Translations under genes and position numbers: made by a program
The notes under the pieces: generated by a model
The model's input: only the letters and a program-made list of their open reading frames with translations
Database searches by the model: none
Told to the model about the DNA's origin: nothing
NCBI GenBank assembly: GCA_002402965.1
Contig: DHGW01000055.1
Coordinates: 1-24,289, forward strand
Source of the DNA: Bacteroidales bacterium UBA4788
Lineage (GTDB): Bacteria; Bacteroidota; Bacteroidia; Bacteroidales; VadinHA17
DNA: 24,289 bases
Direction: 5' to 3'
Part shown: positions 1 through 7,765 of the stretch, piece by piece
How positions within the stretch are numbered: position 1 is the first letter of the stretch
How the letters are laid out: every line of letters starts with the position of its first letter

Positions 1-212
1 CCGGGTGCCCCATAGTTACCCACCAGCGGGTAGGTGAGGCAGAGAACCTGCCCCCTGTATGAGGGATCTGTCAGGCTCTCCGGGTAACCCGTCATGGCGG
101 TGTTGAAGACCACCTCACCGGCTGCTGTCACGGGTGCACCAAACGACCACCCGCGGTACACACTTCCGTCTTCGAGCGTCAGCTTCACACTCAGTCTGTC
201 GTTGCTTCTCAC
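1..212 (-). CDS. carA: Carbamoyl-phosphate synthase small subunit, N-terminal part (cut by window edge)
   Basis: Only the first 70 codons are in the window. The translation contains LTLEDGSVYRG, then GEVVFNTAMTGYPESLTDPSY and LTYPLVGNYG, which are hallmarks of the CarA N-terminal domain. CarA is the glutaminase subunit that passes ammonia to CarB to make carbamoyl phosphate for pyrimidines and arginine. The gene starts with GTG at 212, and that codon shares GTGA with the stop codon of the upstream patB-like gene, so the two are probably co-transcribed and translationally coupled. An in-frame stop at 218-216 rules out a start further upstream. A second GTG at 188 would give VKLTLEDG and is possible. 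The active-site glutaminase domain lies outside the window. Confidence 0.9.
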   Translation of the reverse strand, partial: MRSNDRLSVKLTLEDGSVYRGWSFGAPVTAAGEVVFNTAMTGYPESLTDPSYRGQVLCLTYPLVGNYGAP

Positions 213-1384
213 CCTTTATTCTTTATTGCGTTTTCAATCTGTTCAAGTGCGCTCACAACCGTTGCCCGAGGGCAAGCAAGGTTCATCCTCATGAACCCCT
301 CCCCTCCGGGACCAAACCGTGATCCTTCATTCATCCCCACACCGGCACGCTCAACGAAGAATTGGTTCAGCTCAGTACCGCTCATGCCCATCGCACGGCA
401 GTCGAGCCATATCATATAGGTAGCCTCGGGCCTCACCGGCCTGATCTGCGGCAACCGCTCATGGCAGAAATCCATAACCAGGTTAACATTCCCCTCAACA
501 TATCGCATCAGCTGTGAAAGCCACTCGCGGCCATGGGTATACGCGGCTTCCGAGGCTATGTTACCGAATATGTTCCCCAGGTGCATGTGTAACCCGATCA
601 GCGTCTTACGGTATTTTGCCATCAGCCCCGGATCAGAAATAACCATTGAGGAAGTTGAGAGGCCTGCCAGGTTGAAGGTCTTGCTAGGCGCCATGCAGGT
701 CACGGTCACCGCAGACGCATTCTCTGAAACTGACGCCAGCGGCACATGTTTCATTCCCGGCAGCAACAGGTCAGAATGAATCTCATCGGAAAGAATCACT
801 ATTCCCTTTTCGATGCATATCTCGGCCAGCCCTGCCAGTTCATCGCGGGTCCACACCCTACCCACCGGGTTATGAGGGTTGGAGAGAATCAGCATCCGTG
901 AACGAGGTGTTATCGCCCTGCGCAATCCGTCAGGATCCATCATCCAGCCTGCCTCAGTCTCAACCAGGGGGTTAAAGACCAGCTTGCGTCCGTGATCATT
1001 TACAGCCCCGAAAAATGGCGGATATACCGGTGGCTGAATGATTATCTCATCGCCCGGCGAAGTGAAGGCAAGGGTGCACATGTTAAGCGCCGGCACCACA
1101 CCCGGGCTGAACTCGATCCACTCACGCCGTATATCCCATCCGTGCAGGCTGGAAACCCATTTAATAAAGGAGTCAAAATAACTGTCAGGCCTGTACGAGT
1201 ATCCAAGGATCTCATGATCCAGCCTCTCCCTCAGAGCCTCTATTATAAATGGAGGCGTCGGGAAATCCATATCCGCGATCCACATCGGGATCACATCGGC
1301 TCTGCCGAAGACTTCGTCACGTTTGTCCCATTTAAGGCAGTCAGTGTTCTGCCGGTCAGGTGCCTCATCAAAGTTGTATATCAT
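209..1384 (-). CDS. patB: PatB/MalY-type PLP-dependent C-S lyase (cystathionine beta-lyase-like aminotransferase fold)
   Basis: This 391-residue fold-type I PLP enzyme belongs to the MalY/PatB family, which cleaves cystathionine or related cysteine conjugates to a thiol, pyruvate and ammonia. Visible family features are MWIADMDFPTP (about residues 34-44), SNPHNPVGR (168-176), SDEIHSDL (199-206) and the PLP-lysine motif APSKTFNLAGLS with Lys235. Physiological substrate cannot be told from sequence: methionine synthesis (MetC role) and cysteine-conjugate cleavage are both possible. I chose ATG at 1384 rather than the upstream ATG at 1429. MIYNFDE is the usual family N-terminus, and a promoter -7 box (minus strand, 1415-1408) lies inside the longer version. 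The gene ends in a GTGA overlap with carA. Confidence 0.87.
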   Translation of the reverse strand: MIYNFDEAPDRQNTDCLKWDKRDEVFGRADVIPMWIADMDFPTPPFIIEALRERLDHEILGYSYRPDSYFDSFIKWVSSLHGWDIRREWIEFSPGVVPALNMCTLAFTSPGDEIIIQPPVYPPFFGAVNDHGRKLVFNPLVETEAGWMMDPDGLRRAITPRSRMLILSNPHNPVGRVWTRDELAGLAEICIEKGIVILSDEIHSDLLLPGMKHVPLASVSENASAVTVTCMAPSKTFNLAGLSTSSMVISDPGLMAKYRKTLIGLHMHLGNIFGNIASEAAYTHGREWLSQLMRYVEGNVNLVMDFCHERLPQIRPVRPEATYMIWLDCRAMGMSGTELNQFFVERAGVGMNEGSRFGPGGEGFMRMNLACPRATVVSALEQIENAIKNKG

Positions 1385-1407
1385 GGGTTTGTAAATGTTT
1401 CGGGATG

Positions 1408-1415
1408 CAAAGTTA
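1408..1415 (-). promoter_or_regulatory. Candidate Bacteroidota -7 box for patB-carA
   Basis: On the minus strand this reads TAACTTTG, an exact fit to TAnnTTTG. It ends 23 nt before the chosen ATG at 1384. No convincing -33 TTTG is seen at the expected distance. Confidence 0.45.
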
Positions 1416-1534
1416 ACAGAAAATGGCAATGATTAACCGGCCGGCCGGCGGTGTTATAGGTGCATTCAGGCCGGACACGCAAGAGTTTAAATTATTCTTT
1501 GAGATAATAATCCGGCGGAATTTGTAAAAAGTCT

Positions 1535-1542
1535 TATTTTTA
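1535..1542 (+). promoter_or_regulatory. Weak candidate -7 box for the lipoprotein gene
   Basis: TATTTTTA matches TAnnTTTG at five of six defined bases and lies 34 nt before ATG 1577. No -33 box is seen at the right spacing. The 192-bp divergent gap upstream also holds the 12-bp palindrome CCGGCCGGCCGG at 1437-1448, of unknown meaning. Confidence 0.25.
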
Positions 1543-1576
1543 CGTAGCCAAAACACAAGTACCAAACAGCAGTTAT

Positions 1577-2398
1577 ATGAAAAAAACTTTCACAAAGGTA
1601 CTGGTAGCTGTATTGATCCTGACAGTCGCCAGTGCATCCTCCTGCAAGAACAGGGGCGAATCAAGGAAACAGAAGGAGATCAATCAGGTTGAACTCGAAG
1701 CCCTGGGAAATAAGATTGAAGAAAACGTCTATCCTCTTCCCACGTCAGCAGAGGTGATAAAGAAGCTCACCGATCTGGACCTGGGATACATTCTCGGCGC
1801 TACGAATCCCCCGGAGAATGCCCGCAACTATGTGGAGAGCTATAACCGTTCGGTCAACCTCGGCGTTTTCGGAGCTGACCTCAGCTATGCCACGCTGTAT
1901 AACATGCAGCAGGATGTAATTGACTATCTGGCAGTTATCCGCACACTAGCCCTTGAGCAGAACCTGTCAAAGATCTATGACGAATCCCTGTATGACAGGA
2001 TCAAATCCAATTTTGACAACCGGGACACTTTGGTAACAATCCTTACCGGTGCCTTTGACCGCACATACGCATACATGGTTGATGCCGGCCAGGCTAACCT
2101 CGCGCTGCTGATGGTAGGAGGCGCATGGGTTGAGGGCATGTATCTCACCCTGTCGGTCTCCGAATCAGGGGGCCATCTGTCAGGGTTTGAGTCGGCACTG
2201 CTCGGCCAGAAGAAGTCGTTTGAGCTCTTCCAGGATATTGCCGCTCCTCATGCTGAGGATCCGCTCGTATCAAGGGTCCTTGCCGTGATGCAGCCCATCC
2301 GGGACGTCTATGCCACCCTGACCACCAGCCTCACAATGAAGGATATCGAGACGATGAAGGGGGCCGTGAATGCGGTCAGGGCTGAACTGATTAAGTAA
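1577..2398 (+). CDS. Putative lipoprotein of unknown function
   Basis: I do not recognise a named family for this 273-residue protein. The N-terminus has KK, a hydrophobic stretch at about residues 8-20 and a lipobox-like ASSC with Cys23, as expected for a Bacteroidota lipoprotein processed by signal peptidase II. The mature part is mostly predictable helix and lacks obvious catalytic motifs. It contains LGYILGATNPPENARNYVES and GVFGADLSYATLYNMQQ, then a glycine-rich LLMVGGAWVEGMYLT around residues 175-190. It is the first gene before a large ABC transporter on the same strand, so a periplasmic or membrane-anchored partner role is possible. A strong terminator separates the two, so co-transcription is not assured. 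No Shine-Dalgarno precedes ATG 1577. Confidence 0.8.
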   Translation: MKKTFTKVLVAVLILTVASASSCKNRGESRKQKEINQVELEALGNKIEENVYPLPTSAEVIKKLTDLDLGYILGATNPPENARNYVESYNRSVNLGVFGADLSYATLYNMQQDVIDYLAVIRTLALEQNLSKIYDESLYDRIKSNFDNRDTLVTILTGAFDRTYAYMVDAGQANLALLMVGGAWVEGMYLTLSVSESGGHLSGFESALLGQKKSFELFQDIAAPHAEDPLVSRVLAVMQPIRDVYATLTTSLTMKDIETMKGAVNAVRAELIK

Positions 2399-2415
2399 AA
2401 ATCAACAGATACCGG

Positions 2416-2447
2416 AAGACCGCAAACAAAACTTGCGGTCTTTTTTT
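2416..2447 (+). terminator. Rho-independent terminator after the lipoprotein gene
   Basis: Arms AAGACCGCAA (2416-2425) and TTGCGGTCTT (2433-2442) form a perfect 10-bp stem around a 7-nt loop, followed by a run of T to 2447. It ends only 6 nt before the ATG (2454) of the ABC transporter, so it lies in that gene's leader if the two genes share a transcript. Confidence 0.88.
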
Positions 2448-2453
2448 GAGGTT

Positions 2454-5400
2454 ATGAGGGAATCAGTATTACATGCACTGATACATATCTTTGCCATTAT
2501 CTCTACCGTAAACCCTGCCGGGGTTACGTCAAGGGGCAAGAAGATCCTTCGCAGTTACCTCAGGAGATATCTTAACCAGGAGCTTGAGGAGGAGTACTTC
2601 AAACTCTACGAGAACAACCTCCATTTCTATGAGCGTGAACTAAGGGCGGTGGAGGAGGGAGAGCTCTCCGACGAGGACTCCCTGATCACCTTTCAGATAA
2701 CCAATATATGCAGGCAGATCAAGAAGGGCCTCTTCATAGAGGAGCGGATGATCGTCTTCCTGCAACTGCTCGAGTTCGTATATGAAGACGGGACAATCTC
2801 GGATCAGGAGTCGTCAATAATTGATATTGTTGCCCGGACCTTCAACATTTCGAAGCAGGAGAAGATCAATGCCCACGCCTTCATGCTCGGGATGAAGTTT
2901 GACAGGATCAGCCCTGAGTCGTTTCTTGCCATAGAGGGTGAAGGCAACATCGGGGAGGCCGCTTCCAGTTATGCCAACTACCATGAGTGGCATCACCTGG
3001 TCTCGAGGGGGCTGAAGGGAACAATTTATGTGCTTTTTGTGCGTAGCACCGGCCATCTCCTCTTCATGTACGAGGGAAAGATGCAGCTCCACTTCAAGGG
3101 CCGCAACGTGGTGCCGATGAGGCCTTTCCTGCTGGAGCCCGGAGTCAACATTCGCGGCCAGGGGATCGCTCCGCTATATTATACAGCCATCTTCAGAAAA
3201 TTCATCAGGGCAAACTTTGTTGAGGATATCGTCTTCGAGGGACACAATATTGAATACCGTTTCAAGGGCTCGGACAATGGCATTCAGCCCTTGAGCTTCA
3301 GCGTCAAGTCAGGCAACCTTGTCGGCATCATGGGGGGAAGCGGCGTAGGCAAGAGTACCCTGCTGAACATCCTCAACGGGAAGCTGAAGCCCGAGGGAGG
3401 CTCAGTCTTCATAAACGGCTATGACCTGCACAATGAGCCCGAAGAACTCAACGGGCTCATCGGCTATGTCCCGCAGGATGATCTCCTGATAGAGGAACTT
3501 ACCGTCTATCAGAACCTTTATTATAATGCCCGGCTCACCTTCGGCGATTATGATGAAGAGAAGCTGGACGAGGTGGTCGTCTCCGTTCTCAAAGAGCTTG
3601 ATCTCTATGAGTACCGTGATCTGCTTGTTGGTGATCCGCTGAACAAAAAGATAAGCGGCGGACAGCGGAAGAGGCTTAACATCGGCCTGGAACTGATGCG
3701 TGAACCGGCAGTGCTCTTTGCTGACGAGCCTATCTCAGGGCTTGCATCACACGACTCCGGGAACGTAATGGAACTGCTTAAGAATCAGGCTATAAACGGC
3801 AAGCTGGTCTTTGTGATAATACATCAGCCTTCATCTGACATCCTTAAGATGTTCGACAGGCTCTGGGTCCTCGACAGGGGAGGATACATGATCTATGACG
3901 GAGACCCTGTTGATGCAATTGTATACTTCAAGACGGAGACCTCCCAGGCCAATGCTGCCGAGAGCGAGTGCCCCACCTGCGGCAACGTGGAGACGGATGA
4001 GATACTCCAGATAGTTGAAGCCAAGGTGGTTGACCCTGACGGCCGGAGAGGTCAGGAACGACAGGTATCACCGGTGGAGTGGTACCACCGGTACAGGCAG
4101 AAGATGGAACCTCCCCTGACCGGGAAGCCCGAGATGAAGCCGTTGCCGGCCAGCAACTTCAAGATCCCTGACAGGATGAAGCAGGTGCGTACATTCGTCA
4201 AGAGAAACCTCGTGAGGAAGTATGCCGACAAGCAGTACATGGTCATTAATCTTCTCGAACCGCCGCTGCTAGCCTTCATCCTCAGCTTCGTCTCCAAATA
4301 CCTCTCAGACGGAGTCTATCTCTTCTCCGATAACAAGAGTTACCCGGTGTTCCTTTTCATGAACGTGGTTGTTGCCCTCTTCCTGGGGCTGACAGTCAGC
4401 GCCGAGGAAATATTTCGCGACAGAAAGATCCTCGAACGAGAGAAATACCTGAATATCAGTCGATCAAGCTACCTCTTCTCAAAGATTAATTTCCTCTTCG
4501 GGCTATCCGCAGTGCAGACCCTGATATATGTCCTCATCTCTCATCAGATACTTGAGGTTGAGGGAATGCTCTGGCGGCACTGGTTGATACTGTTCACCAC
4601 CTCATGTTTCGGGAACATGGTGGGTCTTAATATCTCCGCCGGCATGAAATCGGTGATCAGCATCTACATCCTGATACCGCTGGTGCTTGTGCCGCAGCTG
4701 CTGCTGGGAGGGGCAATGGTGCGGTTTGACGACCTTCATCATTCCCTCACCAGGAAAGTGTACGTCCCGGTCATCGGCGACATCATGACCACCCGCTGGG
4801 CTTATGAGGCCATGGCTGTGGAGCAATTCCGGTCAAACAGGTACATGAAACCCTATTTCCCGACGGAGATGATGATCAGCCTCTACGACTGGCAATCGGC
4901 CTTCCTGATCCCCGAGCTGAAGCGCAAGAGCAATGAGTGCGCCTGGGCAGCCGGGAAGACGGAGTATGAAGATACATACAGGAGTAACCTTAAAAAGCTG
5001 GAGACTTACATCGGGGAGCTCAGCTCAGAGGCAGGTCTTGACCCGGCCCAGGCTATGAGGGTGATAAAGAGGGAGCCCTTTACCTCCGATGCCTCTTACA
5101 TCGTAAACGACTATCTTGACTCATTACAGAAGGTCATCCGCAGTTCTTACCTGTGGCATGCAGCGGTAAAGGACAGCATCACCAGGAGTCTGGTGGAGAG
5201 GATTGGTCAGGAGGAGCTGGTGGCGCTGAGGACGGCCAATCACAACAATGACCTGGCAGACATGGTGCTAAACCGCACGGTTCAGAAGAAGCTTTATGAG
5301 ACTGACAACCATATCATCCAGAAATCTGATCCCGTGCTTATGCTTCCCGGGTCACGGGTGGGCAGGGCACATTTCTATGCCCCTTTCAAGATGATCGGTA

Positions 5401-5576
5401 ATCTTAAGATCAGTACTCTGTGGTTCAATATGACGATAGTCTGGCTCATGAACATATTGCTCTTTGTGACTCTCTACTTCAATCTCCTCAAGCTGTTGAT
5501 GAACCTGATTGAGAGAATAAAGATTCCGGGTTTCGGATCTGACAGATTGGTACCGCCATGGGAGCTTATCAAGTAA
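2454..5576 (+). CDS. ABCG-type ABC transporter (ATPase fused to permease) with TerB-like N-terminal domain
   Basis: This 1040-residue protein joins three parts. The N-terminal ~190 residues include a helical stretch with FIEERMIVFLQLLEFVYEDG and ISDQESSIID, resembling the acidic TerB-like fold. The ATPase has Walker A GGSGVGKST (294-302), Q-loop YVPQDD, signature SGGQRKR (from 401), Walker B VLFADEP (420-426) and switch His457 in IIHQP. A linker with CPTCG leads to the membrane part: about five helices between 597 and 755, a long soluble segment, and a last helix near 988-1012. ATPase-first order and the SGGQRKR signature are typical of ABCG/White-type transporters. The substrate is unknown. 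ATG 2454 is preferred to TTG 2433 because the latter lies inside the terminator stem; GAGG sits just before the ATG. The 3' end overlaps rsmA by 19 nt. Confidence 0.88.
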   Translation: MRESVLHALIHIFAIISTVNPAGVTSRGKKILRSYLRRYLNQELEEEYFKLYENNLHFYERELRAVEEGELSDEDSLITFQITNICRQIKKGLFIEERMIVFLQLLEFVYEDGTISDQESSIIDIVARTFNISKQEKINAHAFMLGMKFDRISPESFLAIEGEGNIGEAASSYANYHEWHHLVSRGLKGTIYVLFVRSTGHLLFMYEGKMQLHFKGRNVVPMRPFLLEPGVNIRGQGIAPLYYTAIFRKFIRANFVEDIVFEGHNIEYRFKGSDNGIQPLSFSVKSGNLVGIMGGSGVGKSTLLNILNGKLKPEGGSVFINGYDLHNEPEELNGLIGYVPQDDLLIEELTVYQNLYYNARLTFGDYDEEKLDEVVVSVLKELDLYEYRDLLVGDPLNKKISGGQRKRLNIGLELMREPAVLFADEPISGLASHDSGNVMELLKNQAINGKLVFVIIHQPSSDILKMFDRLWVLDRGGYMIYDGDPVDAIVYFKTETSQANAAESECPTCGNVETDEILQIVEAKVVDPDGRRGQERQVSPVEWYHRYRQKMEPPLTGKPEMKPLPASNFKIPDRMKQVRTFVKRNLVRKYADKQYMVINLLEPPLLAFILSFVSKYLSDGVYLFSDNKSYPVFLFMNVVVALFLGLTVSAEEIFRDRKILEREKYLNISRSSYLFSKINFLFGLSAVQTLIYVLISHQILEVEGMLWRHWLILFTTSCFGNMVGLNISAGMKSVISIYILIPLVLVPQLLLGGAMVRFDDLHHSLTRKVYVPVIGDIMTTRWAYEAMAVEQFRSNRYMKPYFPTEMMISLYDWQSAFLIPELKRKSNECAWAAGKTEYEDTYRSNLKKLETYIGELSSEAGLDPAQAMRVIKREPFTSDASYIVNDYLDSLQKVIRSSYLWHAAVKDSITRSLVERIGQEELVALRTANHNNDLADMVLNRTVQKKLYETDNHIIQKSDPVLMLPGSRVGRAHFYAPFKMIGNLKISTLWFNMTIVWLMNILLFVTLYFNLLKLLMNLIERIKIPGFGSDRLVPPWELIK

Positions 5577-6346
5577 GGCCGAAGAAGCACCTCGGGCAGC
5601 ACTTCCTAAGGGATAAAAGGATTGCAGCTGCAATTGTCGAAGCACTCCAGGCAGAGGGGTGTGACACGGTCGTTGAGGTAGGACCGGGAATGGGTGTACT
5701 GACACATCTCCTCGCTGAGAGAAACCTCCCCTCCTTCAGGATTGTTGAGATTGACAGGGAGTCAGTGGAGTATCTGAAAAATAACGTAGAGGTCCCCGTG
5801 GAGATCATCGAGGGCGATTTCCTTGAGCTGGATCTCAGGCCACTGGGTGAGAGGATAGCCGTTATTGGCAACTTCCCGTACAACATTTCGAGCCAGATCT
5901 TTTTCAAAATCCTTGATCACCGCGACCGTGTTACAGAGGCGGTTGGTATGGTGCAGAAGGAGGTGGCTGAGCGGATTTGTTCTGCTCCCGGCACTCGTGT
6001 ATACGGCATTCTGAGTGTTCTCCTCCGGGCCTGGTATGACATTGAATATCTCTTCACGGTGAGTGAGAATGTATTTTCGCCACCCCCGAAGGTGAAGTCT
6101 GCCGTGATACGTCTGACCCGCAACCATGTTCAGAAGCTGGGATGCGATGAGAAGCTCTTTATAAGCGTGGTGAAACGCTGCTTCAATCAGCGCCGTAAAA
6201 TGATTCGCAACCCGATAAAAGATATGGTGCGTCCCGATGCCGGTGATATGCCCCTGCTTACATTGAGAGCGGAACAGCTTTCAGTAAGCCAGTTTGCGGA
6301 ATTGACGAACTGGGTTGCATCGAACAGAAGACAACCTGCGGAATAA
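5558..6346 (+). CDS. rsmA: 16S rRNA (adenine1518-N6/adenine1519-N6)-dimethyltransferase RsmA/KsgA
   Basis: At 262 residues this is full length for RsmA, which dimethylates two adjacent adenines in helix 45 of 16S rRNA late in small-subunit assembly. Evidence is the N-terminal RPKKHLGQHFL, SAM-binding VEVGPGMGVLT (GPGMG at 42-46), the acidic strand IVEIDRES, the catalytic motif NFPY at 105-108 (the N[LF]PY of adenine N6-methyltransferases), and FSPPPKVKSAVIRL. The C-terminal region has RCFNQRRKM. The start lies inside the ABC transporter gene (19-nt overlap), pointing to translational coupling. The gene is convergent with the permease on the other strand; the stop codons are only 11 nt apart and no terminator is visible between them. 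Confidence 0.96.
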   Translation: MGAYQVRPKKHLGQHFLRDKRIAAAIVEALQAEGCDTVVEVGPGMGVLTHLLAERNLPSFRIVEIDRESVEYLKNNVEVPVEIIEGDFLELDLRPLGERIAVIGNFPYNISSQIFFKILDHRDRVTEAVGMVQKEVAERICSAPGTRVYGILSVLLRAWYDIEYLFTVSENVFSPPPKVKSAVIRLTRNHVQKLGCDEKLFISVVKRCFNQRRKMIRNPIKDMVRPDAGDMPLLTLRAEQLSVSQFAELTNWVASNRRQPAE

Positions 6347-6357
6347 CAGTCCGGTGG

Positions 6358-7605
6358 TCAGAAGGAGTAGCCTATTGCTTCGACTGGATTCATCCTCGAT
6401 GCAGCCGATGCCGGTGCGAACCCTGCAATTATGCCTATCGTGGCTGAGATGACGACGGCCAGGATGATGTTTCCCGCCGTCAGATACATCCCCAGTGTGA
6501 AGAAGTAGTTGACAAAGAGAGTCCCGATAAAGACTATCATCAGACCGAGAATCCCTCCGGTCACGGAGAGAAGCACCGATTCGGTGAGGAATTGCTGAAG
6601 TATCCATCTCCTTTTTGCGCCGAGGGCCATCTGTATTCCGATGATGCTTGTGCGTTCACGGACAGACACGAACATTATGTTGGCAATGCCGAAGCCTCCC
6701 ACGAGTATCGAGAAGCCTCCTATGATCCAGCCTGCAATGTTGATGCCGTTGAAAACCGGTTCGAGGGTGCTGGTTATCTGGCTTGCCTGGTTGATGGAGA
6801 AGTTGTTATCTTCTCCGGGGCCGATCCGTCTTGCAGCCCGAAGGATCATTGTAACCTCGTCAGAGAGCTGCTGCACGGAGACTCCGTCCTTACCCCTGAT
6901 CATGATGTCCGAGTTGAGGAACGGATTGCGGAAGTTGACATATTGTCGGCTGAAATCGAGTGGCACCACTACCCCCTCATCCATTCCGTTATCGCTCATT
7001 CCTCCCCTGCCTTCCTTTTTGAAGACCCCGATGACCTGTGCCTTGTACTTGTCTATTGTAATTTCCCTTCCTACAGGATTGACCCTTTCAAACAGTTTCT
7101 CCGCCACCACAGCGCCGAGAATCGCCACAGGTTTTCCTGCGGCTGACTCCGATTGGGTGAAATAGCGGCCTTTCTCAATCTCAAAGGACCTTACGTCTTC
7201 AAGGTCGTGTGTCGCCGCCATAATCCAGGTTCCGTCGATCAGGTTGCCGCGGTATTTGACAGGCTCGGAAGATCCAACTGTGTAACAGACAGCTTTAGCC
7301 GAGGATGACCTTTTCACCAGGGCTTCATAATCATCAACTGACGGGGGCGGCCACTTCATCATGTCCCACCACTTGATGTTGGCATCAGGCGACCAGGGCC
7401 ATTTCTCAACATAAATGGTATTGTCCCCGAGGCTTGCAATACTCTCCCTGATGCTGCTCTCCATCCAGTCAAACACCGTGAAGACGGAGATGATGGAAAC
7501 TATCCCGATGGTTATCCCGAAGAGAGAGAGGAAGGTGCGGAGCTTATTCACCGCAACGGAACTGAAGGCGAACAGAAAGCTCTCCCTGAACATTTTTAAC
7601 CACAT
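6358..7605 (-). CDS. MacB/FtsX-family ABC transporter permease
   Basis: The 415-residue protein has the usual MacB-type layout: one membrane helix near residues 22-47 (RTFLSLFGITIGIVSIISVF), a large periplasmic MacB_PCD-like domain, then three helices in an FtsX domain near 290-314, 345-372 and 380-400. It ends with the common ASRMNPVEAIGY tail. The periplasmic part has VAILGAVVAEKLF and GREITIDKYKAQVIGVFKKEG, typical of the family. Such permeases work with a separate MacB/LolD-type ATPase and often a MacA-type adaptor; neither is encoded nearby in the window, so the partner must be elsewhere. The substrate is unknown. ATG 7605 was chosen; ATG 7593 is an alternative. Confidence 0.9.
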   Translation of the reverse strand: MWLKMFRESFLFAFSSVAVNKLRTFLSLFGITIGIVSIISVFTVFDWMESSIRESIASLGDNTIYVEKWPWSPDANIKWWDMMKWPPPSVDDYEALVKRSSSAKAVCYTVGSSEPVKYRGNLIDGTWIMAATHDLEDVRSFEIEKGRYFTQSESAAGKPVAILGAVVAEKLFERVNPVGREITIDKYKAQVIGVFKKEGRGGMSDNGMDEGVVVPLDFSRQYVNFRNPFLNSDIMIRGKDGVSVQQLSDEVTMILRAARRIGPGEDNNFSINQASQITSTLEPVFNGINIAGWIIGGFSILVGGFGIANIMFVSVRERTSIIGIQMALGAKRRWILQQFLTESVLLSVTGGILGLMIVFIGTLFVNYFFTLGMYLTAGNIILAVVISATIGIIAGFAPASAASRMNPVEAIGYSF

Positions 7606-7624
7606 AACCCCGTTTTTTTCCGAT

Positions 7625-7632
7625 CAAAGATA
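7625..7632 (-). promoter_or_regulatory. Candidate -7 box for the MacB-type permease
   Basis: Minus strand reads TATCTTTG, an exact TAnnTTTG, ending 19 nt before ATG 7605. It sits in the AT-rich 160-bp divergent gap shared with purH. No good -33 box is seen. Confidence 0.5.
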
Positions 7633-7717
7633 GTCAAATCTGAAACATCAATACATCCGCAATAAATCATCGATTCAATTATTTGACAAACATTGCCAAT
7701 CAAAAAAAATATCTATT

Positions 7718-7749
7718 TTTAACCGATTGCTTCTGCCGTTTTATCTTTA
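7718..7749 (+). promoter_or_regulatory. Candidate promoter for purH
   Basis: TTTA (7718-7721), 20 nt, then TATCTTTA (7742-7749) resembles the Bacteroidota -33 TTTG / -7 TAnnTTTG arrangement, with one mismatch in each box. The -7 box ends 16 nt before ATG 7766. The surrounding gap is very AT-rich. Confidence 0.45.
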
Positions 7750-7765
7750 ATCTAACTAGTTGGTG

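Noticed and set aside
1385..1429. ATG at 1429 as start of the patB-like gene
   Set aside because: The extra 15 residues have no family match, and an exact TAnnTTTG box (1415-1408) lies within them, so the promoter would be inside the gene.
2433..2453. TTG at 2433 as start of the ABC transporter
   Set aside because: It lies in the right arm of the terminator. ATG 2454 gives MRESVLHAL, which looks like a normal N-terminus, and has GAGG just upstream.
6592..7165. Two overlapping plus-strand frames of 174-184 codons
   Set aside because: Both are antisense to the MacB-type permease, and neither shows protein-like features.
7760..7765. TTG 7760 or GTG 7763 as purH start
   Set aside because: ATG 7766 fits the family N-terminus and the 16-nt distance from the -7 box seen for other genes here.
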